The notes beneath the pieces were generated by a model, which did no database searches, was not told the DNA's origin, and saw only the letters and a list, made by a program, of their open reading frames with translations. Source: Promicromonospora thailandica (lineage in GTDB: Bacteria > Actinomycetota > Actinomycetes > Actinomycetales > Cellulomonadaceae). From it: a stretch of 64,000 nt of DNA. The translations under genes were made by a program, and so were the position numbers. The stretch is from positions 186,001 to 250,000 of the forward strand of contig NZ_JAMTCS010000009.1 in the NCBI RefSeq assembly GCF_024171955.1, written 5' to 3'. Below, in pieces: positions 49,775 to 58,447 of the stretch. The stretch's first letter is position 1. Every line of letters begins with the position of its first letter.

Positions 49775-50665
49775 TCAGGTCCGGCCGCCGGGCCACTGCG
49801 CGAGCTTGTGCGGGTTCCACTGGACCAGCACGTCGACGACGACGCCGTCGCGCACCACGAGCTCGAGCACGCCGGTCACCGCGCCGTCGTGCTCGAACGT
49901 CAGCACCCTGCCGTTGCCGGGGCCCGCCAGCACGACCGGGCTCTGCCGCGCGAGCACGCCGACCAGGAACCGTGCCACCTTGTCCGCCCCGCGCACGGGG
50001 TTGAGGGCGGCGCGGACGATACCGCCGCCGTCCGACCGGAGCGTCACCTCCGGGTGAAGGAGCCGCACGAGCGCGGTGACGTCGCCCGTGTTCGCCGCCT
50101 GCCGGAAGGTCGCGGTGAGGCGGGCGCTCGCGCCGCCGTCTGCCGCGGGTCCCGCTGCGGCGACGCGCGCGCGGGCCGACGACGCGAGCTGCCGCACCGC
50201 GCCCGGCGACCGGCCGAGGACCTCTGCGATCTCGGCGACGGGGTAGCCGAACACGTCACGCAGCACGAAAGCCACCCGCTCGGCCGGGGTCATGGACTCC
50301 ATGACGGTCAGCAGCGCGAGGCTCACCGACTCCGCCCGTACGGCCCGGAGCTCGGGGTCGTCGTCGCGCGGTGCCGGCACGCCGTAGCGGCCGTCGGGGA
50401 CGGGTTCGGGCAGCCACGGTCCCACGTAGCGTTCGCGCCGCCGGGGCGCGCTCTTGAGCACGTCCAGGCAGATCCGGCTGGTGGTCCGCACGAACCACCC
50501 CACCGGGTTGCCCACTGCCGCCCGCGCGGTGCCGTCGAGCCGGTACCAGCGCACGAACGCCTCCTGCACGGCGTCCTCGGCGTCGGCGACCGTCCCGAGC
50601 ATGCGGTACGCGACGCCCACCAGCCGGTCGCGGTCGAGGTCCGGGACGGGCCAGCCCTGGGTCAT
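49775..50665 (-). CDS. ECF sigma factor of the SigJ type (SnoaL-like C-terminal domain)
   Basis: 296 residues. Region 2 (RDRLVGVAYRMLGTVADAEDAVQEAFVRW, about 10-38) and region 4 (MTPAERVAFVLRDVFGYPVAEIAEVLGRSPGAVRQLASSARARV, about 125-168) define an ECF sigma factor. The remaining about 120 residues form a SnoaL-like domain that in this group replaces a separate anti-sigma factor. It probably directs a stress regulon. The ATG at 50665 follows no strong ribosome-binding site. It is divergent from a NUDIX gene 54 bp away. Confidence 0.9.
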   Translation of the reverse strand: MTQGWPVPDLDRDRLVGVAYRMLGTVADAEDAVQEAFVRWYRLDGTARAAVGNPVGWFVRTTSRICLDVLKSAPRRRERYVGPWLPEPVPDGRYGVPAPRDDDPELRAVRAESVSLALLTVMESMTPAERVAFVLRDVFGYPVAEIAEVLGRSPGAVRQLASSARARVAAAGPAADGGASARLTATFRQAANTGDVTALVRLLHPEVTLRSDGGGIVRAALNPVRGADKVARFLVGVLARQSPVVLAGPGNGRVLTFEHDGAVTGVLELVVRDGVVVDVLVQWNPHKLAQWPGGRT

Positions 50666-50706
50666 GCGCCCATCATGCCCCCGACCGGAGCCGGGTCGTC
50701 GCCGGT

Positions 50707-50712
50707 TATCCT
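50707..50712 (+). promoter_or_regulatory. -10 box for a leaderless NUDIX transcript
   Basis: TATCCT lies exactly 7 nt before the NUDIX ATG and no Shine-Dalgarno is present between them. The transcript should begin at or next to the start codon. Confidence 0.55.
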
Positions 50713-50719
50713 GGCTCGC

Positions 50720-51262
50720 ATGTCCGTCACGACCTCCCTCGGGGACGACTGGGTCCCGGCGCCGGACGGCGTCCGCGAGCGCCACGCGGCCCGCGTCATC
50801 CTGGTGGACGACGCCGGCCGGGTGCTGGTGGTGCGCGGGCACGACGCGGACCAGCCGGAGCGCTCCTGGTGGTTCACCGTGGGCGGCGGCATCGACGCGG
50901 GGGAGACGCCGGTCGACGCCGCGCTGCGTGAGACGCGCGAGGAGGCCGGGCTGACGCTGGCCGCCGGTGACCTGGTGGGTCCGGTGCTGACCCGGACGGG
51001 CGTGTTCGAGTTCTTCGCGGAGACGTGCCGCCAGCACGAGGTGTTCTACCTGGCCCGGGTGGCGGACGCCGTCGAGGTGTCCGCGGCGGGGTGGACCGAG
51101 GCCGAGCGGGAGCTGCTGGACGAGATGGCCTGGCTGACGCCGGCGCAGCTGCGCGACCAGCCGCTGGAGGTGTTCCCGCCGGAGCTGCCCGACGTCGTCG
51201 ACCACCTGGTGTCGGGGTGGGACGGCGAGGTGCGCCACCTGGGTGTCCAGCTGGACGACTGA
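50720..51262 (+). CDS. NUDIX hydrolase
   Basis: 180 residues with a complete Nudix box, GGIDAGETPVDAALRETREEAGL (about 55-77; GX5EX7REUXEEXGU). The preceding RHAARVILVDDAGRVLVVRG strand is typical of MutT-like enzymes that cleave a nucleoside diphosphate linked to another moiety. The exact substrate is not predictable. It has its own apparent leaderless promoter. Confidence 0.92.
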   Translation: MSVTTSLGDDWVPAPDGVRERHAARVILVDDAGRVLVVRGHDADQPERSWWFTVGGGIDAGETPVDAALRETREEAGLTLAAGDLVGPVLTRTGVFEFFAETCRQHEVFYLARVADAVEVSAAGWTEAERELLDEMAWLTPAQLRDQPLEVFPPELPDVVDHLVSGWDGEVRHLGVQLDD

Positions 51263-51482
51263 GTGGTTTTGTACCGTCCGTAAGAACTGACATTCTCAGA
51301 ATGCACCGCGACGGTCAGCAGATGTCGTCTCGGCACCGTTGAATCGACCTAACGGGTTGTTCCCGGTGCATTTCCGGCGCCATTCTTCAAGGATTTCGGG
51401 TGACGCCCGTTCTGCCCGTGCAACGTAGAGCAACCGTGCTTAGCGTGAAACGCGCAGGGGACTCCTACGGAAGGCGCACGTC
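51263..51482 (+). promoter_or_regulatory. Leader region of the surface-protein cassette
   Basis: No gene is visible in these 220 bp. TAGCGT (51441-51446), the -10 form used by two other promoters in the window, lies about 37 bp before the first cassette gene, but no good -35 was found 17 bp upstream. AT content is higher here than in most intergenic DNA of the window. Confidence 0.4.
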
Positions 51483-52034
51483 ATGGAACGACTTACCAAG
51501 GCCGCGCTCGCGACGGGCGGTGCTGCCGTGCTGCTGCTCGGCGGTGCGGGGACGATCGCGTACTGGACGGCCGAGGGAACGGCGGACGGCCCCGACATCG
51601 TCTCCGGCAGCTTTACGGTGGCCGCGACGGCGTGTGACGACACGTGGACCCTTGATGACGACACCCCGCTGCCCGCTGACGGCGCGATCGTGCCAGGAGA
51701 GACGGTCAGCCTGGAATGCGTCTATACGATGGAAGCCGAAGGCGAGCACCTGGCGTTGGGCGGCGTGGAGGTGAGCGCGCCGGAATGGGTGGAGGAGAAC
51801 GCCTTCACGGCAGAGCTGACCCTTGCCGAACCGGTGGTCACGGTGAACGGTGGCGAGGCGACCTTGCCGGCGCCGATCGTCACGGGCGACACGGTGGGAG
51901 TCCTTCTTGGCGTGACGTTCGACGGTGAGACCGCCACCAACGACTCCCAGTCGCCGACGGGGGCGGAGCTGACGGCCGCTCTGGCCGAGGTCACCGTGAC
52001 CATGACACAGGCGCACGCGGAGGCGGCCGGCTGA
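51483..52034 (+). CDS. Exported protein with alternate (SipW-type) signal peptide
   Basis: 183 residues. The N-terminus LTKAALATGGAAVLLLGGAG followed by TIAYWTAEGTADGPDIVSG is the pattern of alternate signal-mediated exported proteins (RER_14450-like/TasA-CalY-like). There, the AYWT...SG region carries the SipW-type cleavage site. The mature part is acidic, lysine-free in long stretches and beta-strand-rich, as expected for a fibre or surface-layer subunit. GGAAGGC precedes the ATG. One base separates it from the signal peptidase gene that would process it. The fibre role is inferred from family resemblance. Confidence 0.83.
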   Translation: MERLTKAALATGGAAVLLLGGAGTIAYWTAEGTADGPDIVSGSFTVAATACDDTWTLDDDTPLPADGAIVPGETVSLECVYTMEAEGEHLALGGVEVSAPEWVEENAFTAELTLAEPVVTVNGGEATLPAPIVTGDTVGVLLGVTFDGETATNDSQSPTGAELTAALAEVTVTMTQAHAEAAG

Positions 52035-52035
52035 C

Positions 52036-53244
52036 ATGCGAACCGTGCTCCTCTTCCTGGGGCGCGTCGCCGCAGTGGTCGTGATCGTGCTCGGTGGGGC
52101 GGCCCTGGCCGCCGGCGTGCTGGTGCCCCGACTCACCGGGGCGACCCCGTACGTGGTGCTCAGTGGATCGATGGCGCCGACTCTGCCTGCGGGGGCGCTG
52201 GTCGTCGTACGCCCGGTGGATCCTGCGGGTATCCGGACCGGCGATGTCATCACCTATCAGGTCCGCTCGGGCGAGCCCGTCGTGGCGACGCACCGCGTGG
52301 TCGGGATCGGTTCCACCGCTGCGGGCGAGCGCACCTTTCGAACGCGGGGCGATGCGAACGGTGCCGATGACGTACATCCGGTCCGGGCGGTCCAGGTGCA
52401 GGGGCGCCTCTGGTACTTCGTGCCCTACCTCGGCCGGGCCGGCACGTTGCTGACGGGTGAGCAGCGCGAGACGCTGACCGCCGTGCTCGCGGTCGGGCTG
52501 ATCGGATACGCGGGCTGGCAGGTCCGTGCCGCGGTCCAGGAGCGTCGGGCCGTGACGCAGACCGCGGGGACCGGACCGACCGCGAGGCGGTCGAGCTCTG
52601 CACGGGGGTCGTCCGGCGGGTCCCGGGCCACGGGACTGGTCCTTGCCGTCGTGTTGTCCGGATCGGTATGGACACCAGGGGCGCCGGCGCGAGCGGAGGC
52701 GGGTGCGCCGGACCGACCACCATCGGTGGGGCTCAGCCTGGACGGCCGGACGTGGAACCAGGACAGTGTCTCGCCGCTGTTCGACAGGGGGATGCGGTGG
52801 GTCCCGGGCGATGTGGCGAGTGCGACCTTCTACGTGCGCAACGACTCGCGGGCTCCCGTTGCAGGGCAGGCAGAGGTGCTGATGGGGCCCGGATCCGAGG
52901 TGCTGACACGCGAGCTGTCCTTCCGCACCCGGCTCGCCGGTGCGGCGTGGCGTCACGGCGTGCGGTCGGCTCCGGTAGTGCTCGCGCCGGGTGACGTGGT
53001 CCCGGTGGACGTCGAGGTGGCGTTCGCGTCAGGAGCCATGAACGAGACTCAGAGGTCGCGCGTGGCGCTCGAGATCCGCGTCGCGCTGACGGACGTCGCG
53101 GTGCCGCCAGGGCAGGAGCCAGGTGCGCCGGTGGCCCCGGAGCAAGAACCGCTGGCCCCGACGGGAGCGAACCCGCTCGTTCTGCTGCTCCTGGCCGTGG
53201 CCGCGGTGCTTGCCGGGACGGCCCTGTGGAGGCGGCATGGCTGA
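52036..53244 (+). CDS. SipW-like signal peptidase I fused to a putative LAxTG-anchored surface domain
   Basis: 402 residues. Residues 1-30 are a membrane anchor. SGSMAPTLPAG carries catalytic Ser45, and THRVVGI supplies His86 where ordinary bacterial enzymes have Lys, so the peptidase is of the SipW/ER type. A second helix follows at about 160-178. After a Ser/Gly linker, a hydrophobic stretch (about 198-220) ends in PARAEA, like a second signal peptide. An extracellular-type domain (about 225-350) follows, then LAPTG (373-377), a membrane helix and RRHG, the layout of a sortase substrate. It overlaps the next gene by 8 bp. Confidence 0.83.
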   Translation: MRTVLLFLGRVAAVVVIVLGGAALAAGVLVPRLTGATPYVVLSGSMAPTLPAGALVVVRPVDPAGIRTGDVITYQVRSGEPVVATHRVVGIGSTAAGERTFRTRGDANGADDVHPVRAVQVQGRLWYFVPYLGRAGTLLTGEQRETLTAVLAVGLIGYAGWQVRAAVQERRAVTQTAGTGPTARRSSSARGSSGGSRATGLVLAVVLSGSVWTPGAPARAEAGAPDRPPSVGLSLDGRTWNQDSVSPLFDRGMRWVPGDVASATFYVRNDSRAPVAGQAEVLMGPGSEVLTRELSFRTRLAGAAWRHGVRSAPVVLAPGDVVPVDVEVAFASGAMNETQRSRVALEIRVALTDVAVPPGQEPGAPVAPEQEPLAPTGANPLVLLLLAVAAVLAGTALWRRHG

Positions 53245-53839
53245 GAGAAGGTACCGGGCAGGCGTCGTGGCGCTGCTCGTCCTGGCGCTCTGCGCGAGCG
53301 GTGGTGTCGCATGGGCGTGGTGGTCGGTCGCAGGGACGGCCCAGGCGCCGCCCGTGGCATCGGGCCGGCTGGACCTGACAGGTGGACCGGCGACCGGTCA
53401 GGAGTTCCTTGTGGGTCCGGGCGGCACTTGGTCCTACCCGGTGCTCACCCTGCCTGCGGCGCTCCCCGGGGAGAGCGTCGCGCGGGCGATGGTGCTGCGC
53501 GCCGGCGGGACCACCGACCTGACGGTCTCGGGCACGGTGTCGGCGGAGTCCGACGTGCTGGGGCCGGACCTCCTGGTCACCGTGACCCGGGACGGTGCGC
53601 CCAGCAACACGACGGTGGACGGGTTGCGAACCGGGACCTGCTCCGGAACCACCCTCGTCACCAGGCAGCCGGTCGGTACGACGCCGTCGACGTTCCTGCC
53701 TGGCACCTTCGCCGCGGCGGAGACCGTGATCACCCTGTGCGTGGTGCTCGGGCTCGACAGCGATGCGCCGAGCAGCGTGCAGAACCAGACCACCACGGTC
53801 GCGTTCGCGGTCTCCGCACGGCAGGCGGCGGCGCCATGA
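53237..53839 (+). CDS. Exported protein with SipW-like N-terminus
   Basis: 200 residues. A hydrophobic helix (about 8-26) ends GGVAWAWWSVAGTAQA, closely resembling the AYWT...GT motif of the first cassette gene. The body is Thr/Ser/Gly-rich, with two cysteines (about residues 134 and 168) and predicted beta strands. No known domain was recognised. It is probably a minor surface subunit processed by the peptidase encoded just upstream, whose gene it overlaps. Confidence 0.72.
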   Translation: MAERRYRAGVVALLVLALCASGGVAWAWWSVAGTAQAPPVASGRLDLTGGPATGQEFLVGPGGTWSYPVLTLPAALPGESVARAMVLRAGGTTDLTVSGTVSAESDVLGPDLLVTVTRDGAPSNTTVDGLRTGTCSGTTLVTRQPVGTTPSTFLPGTFAAAETVITLCVVLGLDSDAPSSVQNQTTTVAFAVSARQAAAP

Positions 53840-54243
53840 GACGTGCACGGTTGCGGCTGGTGATGGTGGCGCTGGCGCTGCTGCTGCTCGCGGGCGGTAC
53901 GGTTTCGGCGTGGGCCTGGTGGACCGACCAGGGGACAGTGCGGTCCGGAGCCGTGGCGACGGCGGTCTTGCCCGCGCCGACCGCACGGTGCGGTGCGGTC
54001 GGCGTCGCATCGGTGAGGTTCGACTGGACCTCTGTGACCGGCGCGACGAGGTACGTGGTGCACTACGGGGCGAACGGCGCGCGTACGCAGGTGACCACGG
54101 GGACGAGCTTCCTCGCCCTGGACCTGATCGGGCAGGGCACGTTCTGGGTCACCGCACAGCGGCAGTTCACGGGCACCACGTGGACGTCGGTCCCGTCGAA
54201 CCGGCTCACCTACACCGTGGCGGCGGTCTCGCTGTGCGGCTGA
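53836..54243 (+). CDS. Exported fibronectin-III-like protein with SipW-like N-terminus
   Basis: 135 residues. MRRARLRLVMVALALLLLAG followed by GTVSAWAWWTDQGTV repeats the cassette's signal pattern. The mature about 100 residues (VRFDWTSVTGATRYVVHYGANG...TYTV) have the W/Y spacing of a single fibronectin type III domain, with a cysteine at each end. It could be a tip or adapter subunit. Its ATG overlaps the previous stop (ATGA), so the four cassette genes form one translation-coupled unit ending 42 bp before pdxT. Confidence 0.72.
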   Translation: MRRARLRLVMVALALLLLAGGTVSAWAWWTDQGTVRSGAVATAVLPAPTARCGAVGVASVRFDWTSVTGATRYVVHYGANGARTQVTTGTSFLALDLIGQGTFWVTAQRQFTGTTWTSVPSNRLTYTVAAVSLCG

Positions 54244-54271
54244 GGCCCCCGTCGGGCTCTGGCGCGCGCCG

Positions 54272-54277
54272 TAGAAT
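54272..54277 (+). promoter_or_regulatory. -10 box of pdxT
   Basis: TAGAAT lies 8 nt before the GTG of pdxT, so pdxT probably has its own near-leaderless promoter now that it is separated from pdxS. The -35 is not recognisable. Confidence 0.6.
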
Positions 54278-54285
54278 GGTGGGTT

Positions 54286-54921
54286 GTGATCACCCCGACC
54301 ATCGGCGTCCTCGCCCTGCAGGGCGACGTCCGCGAGCACCTGGTAGCCCTCGAGTCCGTGGGGGCGCGCGCCGTGACGGTGCGACGTCCCGCCGAGCTGA
54401 CCGCCGTGGACGGCCTCGTCCTGCCCGGCGGCGAGTCCACGACGATCGACAAGCTGCTGCGCATCTTCGACCTGCGCGACCTGCTGCAGGCGCGCATCAA
54501 GGAGGGCCTGCCGGTCTACGGCTCGTGCGCGGGGATGATCCTTCTCGCCGACCGGATCCTGGACGGCACGGCCGACCAGCAGACGGTGGGCGGCATGGAC
54601 GTCGTGGTGCGGCGCAACGCGTTCGGCCGCCAGGTCGACTCGTTCGAGACGGACCTCGAGCTCACGGGAATCTCCGACGTCGGTGACGGCGGCCCGGTGC
54701 GCACCGCGTTCATCCGCGCGCCCTGGATCGAGGAGGCCGGCCGGGACGTCGAGGTGCTGGCGCGCATCCCGGCTGTGGATACGCAAGGCCGTCCGGTGGC
54801 GGCCGCCGGTAGAATTGTCGCAGCACGGCAGGGGCCGCTGCTCGCCACCGCGTTCCACCCCGAGATCACGGGGGACACGCGTGTGCACGGGCTGTTCGCC
54901 GGCATGGTTGCGGGCGGCTGA
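54286..54921 (+). CDS. pdxT: Pyridoxal 5'-phosphate synthase, glutaminase subunit
   Basis: 211 residues. It hydrolyses glutamine and channels ammonia to Pdx[15 protein letters not shown] (about 5-18), LPGGESTT and the nucleophile motif VYGSCAGMI (Cys about 81) are intact. The C-terminal FHPEI supplies the His-Glu of the triad. GTG start. In most actinobacteria it directly follows pdxS; here it is preceded by the surface-protein cassette. Confidence 0.96.
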   Translation: MITPTIGVLALQGDVREHLVALESVGARAVTVRRPAELTAVDGLVLPGGESTTIDKLLRIFDLRDLLQARIKEGLPVYGSCAGMILLADRILDGTADQQTVGGMDVVVRRNAFGRQVDSFETDLELTGISDVGDGGPVRTAFIRAPWIEEAGRDVEVLARIPAVDTQGRPVAAAGRIVAARQGPLLATAFHPEITGDTRVHGLFAGMVAGG

Positions 54922-55003
54922 GCGGTCGTCCCGGTACCGTTCGACGCCACTGCACCAGTCACCGCACACGAGTCACCGTAAACGCAAGGAGTCAGGTAAA
55001 GGC

Positions 55004-55765
55004 ATGTCAGGTCACTCCAAGTGGGCCACGACCAAGCACAAGAAGGCCGCGATCGACGCCAAGCGCGGCAAGCTCTTCGCGAAGCTGATCAAGAACATCG
55101 AGGTCGCGGCGCGGACGGGCGGGGGCGACCTCGCCGGTAACCCGACGCTGTTCGACGCGGTCCAGAAGGCGAAGAAGTCGTCGGTCCCCAACGACAACAT
55201 CGATCGTGCGGTCAAGCGCGGCTCCGGCGAGGGCGCCGACGCCGTCGACTACCAGACGATCATGTACGAGGGCTACGGCACGAACGGCATCGCCGTCCTG
55301 GTGGAGTGCCTCACCGACAACAAGAACCGCGCCGCCTCCGAGGTGCGCCTGGCGTTCTCCCGCAACGGCGGCAACCTCGCCGACCCGGGATCGGTGTCGT
55401 ACCTGTTCTCCCGCAAGGGCCTGATCGTGGTGCCGAAGGCCGACGGGGTGGGCGAGGACGAGGTCATGCTCGCCGCGCTCGACGCCGGCGCCGAGGACGT
55501 CACCGACCAGGGCGAGGTCATCGAGGTCCTCACCGAGGCCACCGACCTGGTGTCCGTGCGCACGGCCATCCAGGAGGCCGGCATCGAGTACGACTCGGCC
55601 GACGTGATCTTCCACCCCTCCATGCAGGTCGAGGTGGACGTCGAGGGCGCCCGCAAGATCATGCGCCTCATCGACGCGCTCGAGGACAGCGACGACGTGC
55701 AGAACGTCTACGCCAACTTCGACGCGAGCGACGAGGTCATGGCGGCACTCGACGACGAGGAGTGA
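55004..55765 (+). CDS. yebC: YebC/PmpR-family protein
   Basis: 253 residues, full length. [37 protein letters not shown] at the N-terminus, [16 protein letters not shown] in the middle and an acidic C-terminal tail are diagnostic. The family has been described as DNA-binding regulators, and some members act as translation factors that relieve ribosome stalling at proline stretches. It lies between pdxT and ruvC, its standard actinobacterial position. GCAAGGAGT is about 10 nt upstream of the ATG. Confidence 0.95.
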   Translation: MSGHSKWATTKHKKAAIDAKRGKLFAKLIKNIEVAARTGGGDLAGNPTLFDAVQKAKKSSVPNDNIDRAVKRGSGEGADAVDYQTIMYEGYGTNGIAVLVECLTDNKNRAASEVRLAFSRNGGNLADPGSVSYLFSRKGLIVVPKADGVGEDEVMLAALDAGAEDVTDQGEVIEVLTEATDLVSVRTAIQEAGIEYDSADVIFHPSMQVEVDVEGARKIMRLIDALEDSDDVQNVYANFDASDEVMAALDDEE

Positions 55766-55816
55766 CGCAGGCGAGTCGTCGCAGCACCGCGGAACGCGCA
55801 TGAGAGGGTTTCCTCC

Positions 55817-56383
55817 GTGCGCGTTCTCGGTGTTGACCCCGGTCTGACCAGGTGCGGCGTCGGAGTCGTCGACTCCCTGCCGGGACGCCGCGCCCGGATG
55901 GTGGCCGTCGGCGTGATCCGGTCGGACGCCGACCTCTCGACCGACCTGCGCCTGCTCCGGATCGCCGAGGGCCTGGACCGGTGGCTCGACGAGCACGTGC
56001 CCGACGTGGTCGCGGTCGAGCGGGTCTTCGCGCAGCACAACGTCGGCACGGTGATGGGCACCGCCCAGGCGGCGGGCCTGGCCATGGTGGCGGCCGCCCG
56101 GCGGAACGTGCCCGTCGCGCTGCACACCCCGTCCGAGGTGAAGGCCGCGGTGACCGGTTCCGGCCGCGCCGACAAGGCCCAGGTGACGACCATGATCACC
56201 CGCATCCTCGACCTCGAGGAGGCGCCCCGGCCGGCCGACGCCGCCGACGCCCTCGCGCTCGCCGTCTGCCACCTGTGGCGTCCCGCCGGGGCCCTGCAGG
56301 GCGGCGACCGGCACGAGCTCACGCCCGCCCAGCGGGCCTGGGCCGCCGCAGAACAGGCCGCCAAGCAGCGCCCCCGACGCTGA
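55817..56383 (+). CDS. ruvC: Holliday junction endonuclease RuvC
   Basis: 188 residues. It cleaves four-way junctions made by RuvAB-driven branch migration. [17 protein letters not shown] contains the first catalytic Asp, [20 protein letters not shown] the catalytic Glu, and [13 protein letters not shown] the C-terminal Asp pair of the RNase H-like fold. GTG start. It is separated from ruvA by 251 bp that hold a large inverted repeat, unusual for this normally compact operon. Confidence 0.96.
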   Translation: MRVLGVDPGLTRCGVGVVDSLPGRRARMVAVGVIRSDADLSTDLRLLRIAEGLDRWLDEHVPDVVAVERVFAQHNVGTVMGTAQAAGLAMVAAARRNVPVALHTPSEVKAAVTGSGRADKAQVTTMITRILDLEEAPRPADAADALALAVCHLWRPAGALQGGDRHELTPAQRAWAAAEQAAKQRPRR

Positions 56384-56407
56384 CGGCCTGCCTCGCCCCG
56401 CCGCATG

Positions 56408-56497
56408 CCGACTGCAGACTTCCTCGCCCGGGAGCTGTCGACTGCAGAGTTCCTGACGCCCTCGGGGGCGCCAGGCGTCATCAACTCTGCAGTCGAC
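56408..56497. repeat. Large inverted repeat between ruvC and ruvA
   Basis: Perfect 15-bp arms GTCGACTGCAGAGTT (56437-56451) and AACTCTGCAGTCGAC (56483-56497) enclose a 31-nt loop with its own TGACGCC/GGCGTCA stem. A third, direct copy CGACTGCAGACTT lies at about 56409. Followed by GC-rich DNA without a U-run, it may be a terminator or a mobile palindrome. The rest of 56384-56634 contains nothing recognisable. Confidence 0.75.
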
Positions 56498-56634
56498 GGG
56501 CGGCGCCGCCGCGGGCGGGAGACACCCGGCGTGGGGGGCCGGCGCCGGCGTGCCGGGTTGTTAGGGTTCTCGCACGGGCGTTCGACCCGTGAACGGCACG
56601 CACAGCCGGAGAGCACGCTGAGGAGGGGGAGCCC

Positions 56635-57261
56635 GTGATCGCCTCGCTGACCGGGACGGTGGCCCACGTGGGCCTGGACCGCGCGGTGGTGGACGTCGGC
56701 GGCGTCGGCTACCTCGTGCACGCCACGCCCACGACGCTCGCCACGCTACGCCACGGCGAGACGGCCACCGTCGCCACCAGCATGGTCGTCCGCGAGGACT
56801 CGATGACCCTGTACGGGTTCGGCGACGCCGACGAGCGGGACGTGTTCGAGGTGGTGCAGACGGTCTCCGGCGTCGGCCCGCGCCTCGCGCTCGCGATGCT
56901 CGCGGTGCACACCCCCGACGCCCTGCGCCGCGCGGTCGCGGGGGAGGACCTCGCCGCCCTCACCCGCGTGCCCGGCATCGGCAAGAAGGGCGCCCAGCGG
57001 ATCGTCCTGGAGCTGGGCGACCGGCTCGGGCCCGCGACCGGCACCGGGACCGCGGGGCCCACGCCCGACGCCGCGCCGGTCGTCGGCGACCACACCGAGC
57101 GGGTCGTGGAGGCCCTGACCGGCCTCGGCTGGCCTGCCAAGCAGGCCGACGAGGCCGTCGCGAAGGTGCTGGCCGAGACCGGCGCCGAGACGGTCGCCGC
57201 CGACGAGGTGGCGTCCACGCTGCGCGCCGCGCTGCGCCTGCTGGGAGGCCACCGTGGCTGA
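56635..57261 (+). CDS. ruvA: Holliday junction branch-migration protein RuvA
   Basis: 208 residues. An N-terminal OB-fold ([29 protein letters not shown]), two helix-hairpin-helix motifs ([13 protein letters not shown] and [16 protein letters not shown]) and a C-terminal RuvB-contacting domain (VEALTGLGW...) are present. A tetramer binds the junction and loads RuvB. GTG follows GAGGAGGGGG. It overlaps ruvB by 8 bp. Confidence 0.96.
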   Translation: MIASLTGTVAHVGLDRAVVDVGGVGYLVHATPTTLATLRHGETATVATSMVVREDSMTLYGFGDADERDVFEVVQTVSGVGPRLALAMLAVHTPDALRRAVAGEDLAALTRVPGIGKKGAQRIVLELGDRLGPATGTGTAGPTPDAAPVVGDHTERVVEALTGLGWPAKQADEAVAKVLAETGAETVAADEVASTLRAALRLLGGHRG

Positions 57262-58312
57262 GGTCTCGACCGAGGCGGACGGTACGGGGCGCATCGTCGC
57301 CCCCAGCGCCGACGAGGTCGAGCGTGCCGCCGAGGCCGCGCTGCGCCCCAAGCGGCTCGACGACTTCGTGGGCCAGCAGGTCGTGCGCGACCAGCTCTCC
57401 CTCGTGCTCCAGGCCGCCCTCGCCCGCGGCAACCCGCCCGACCACGTGCTCCTGTCCGGCCCGCCCGGCCTGGGCAAGACCACCCTGGCCATGATCATCG
57501 CGGGCGAGCTCGAGTCCCACCTGCGGCTCACCAGCGGCCCGGCCATCCAGCACGCCGGCGACCTCGCCGCCGTCCTGTCCTCCCTGGAGGAGGGCGACGT
57601 GCTGTTCATCGACGAGATCCACCGGCTCGCCCGGCCCGCCGAGGAGCTCCTGTACGTCGCCATGGAGGACTTCCGGGTCGACGTCGTGGTCGGCAAGGGC
57701 GCCGGCGCCTCCGCGATCCCGCTCGCCCTGCCCCGGTTCACCGTGGTCGGCGCCACCACCCGCTCCGGCCTGCTGCCCGCCCCGCTGCGCGACCGCTTCG
57801 GGTTCACCGGCCACATGGACTACTACTCGGCCGCGGAGCTGGAACGCGTGATCCTGCGCTCCTCCGGGCTGCTCGGAGTCCACCTCGAGCACGCGGCCGC
57901 CCACGAGATCGCCGGCCGCTCCCGCGGCACCCCCCGCATCGCCAACCGGCTGCTGCGCCGTGTGCGCGACTGGGCACAGGTGCGCGGCGACGGCCGGCTC
58001 GACCTGCACGCCGCCCGGTCGGCCCTGGAGGTCTACGAGGTGGACCCCATCGGCCTGGACCGCCTCGACCGCGCCGTCCTCACCGCGCTGTGCACCCGGT
58101 TCGGTGGCGGCCCCGTGGGCCTGTCCACCCTCGCCATGACCGTGGGGGAGGAGGCCGAGACCGTCGAGACCGTCGCGGAGCCCTACCTCGTGCGCGAGGG
58201 GCTGATCGGCCGCACCCCGCGCGGCCGCGTGGCCACGCTCGCCGCCTGGGAGCACCTGGGCCTCACGCCGCCCCCGCAGCAGGGAACGCAGGGAACTTTG
58301 CCCGAGCTCTGA
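57254..58312 (+). CDS. ruvB: Holliday junction ATP-dependent helicase RuvB
   Basis: 352 residues. Walker [11 protein letters not shown] (about 73-82), Walker [12 protein letters not shown], the sensor [18 protein letters not shown] with the arginine finger, and a C-terminal winged helix ending EHLGL. It is a hexameric AAA+ motor for branch migration. GTG start inside the end of ruvA, so the two are coupled. Confidence 0.97.
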   Translation: MAEVSTEADGTGRIVAPSADEVERAAEAALRPKRLDDFVGQQVVRDQLSLVLQAALARGNPPDHVLLSGPPGLGKTTLAMIIAGELESHLRLTSGPAIQHAGDLAAVLSSLEEGDVLFIDEIHRLARPAEELLYVAMEDFRVDVVVGKGAGASAIPLALPRFTVVGATTRSGLLPAPLRDRFGFTGHMDYYSAAELERVILRSSGLLGVHLEHAAAHEIAGRSRGTPRIANRLLRRVRDWAQVRGDGRLDLHAARSALEVYEVDPIGLDRLDRAVLTALCTRFGGGPVGLSTLAMTVGEEAETVETVAEPYLVREGLIGRTPRGRVATLAAWEHLGLTPPPQQGTQGTLPEL

Positions 58313-58363
58313 CGTTGTCCCAGTGGCGCCGTCCGCCGCGATCCGAGGATTCGCCCCGAGCAC

Positions 58364-58369
58364 TACACT
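58364..58369 (+). promoter_or_regulatory. Putative -10 box for yajC-secDF
   Basis: TACACT lies 79 bp before yajC in the 135-bp gap after ruvB. The leader contains no obvious structure. Confidence 0.45.
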
Positions 58370-58447
58370 GGTGGGGTCCTCGTCGTACCTGTGCGTGACG
58401 TGCGTGCGTGGCACACCCGACCCAGCAATCGAACAGGACCATCCACT

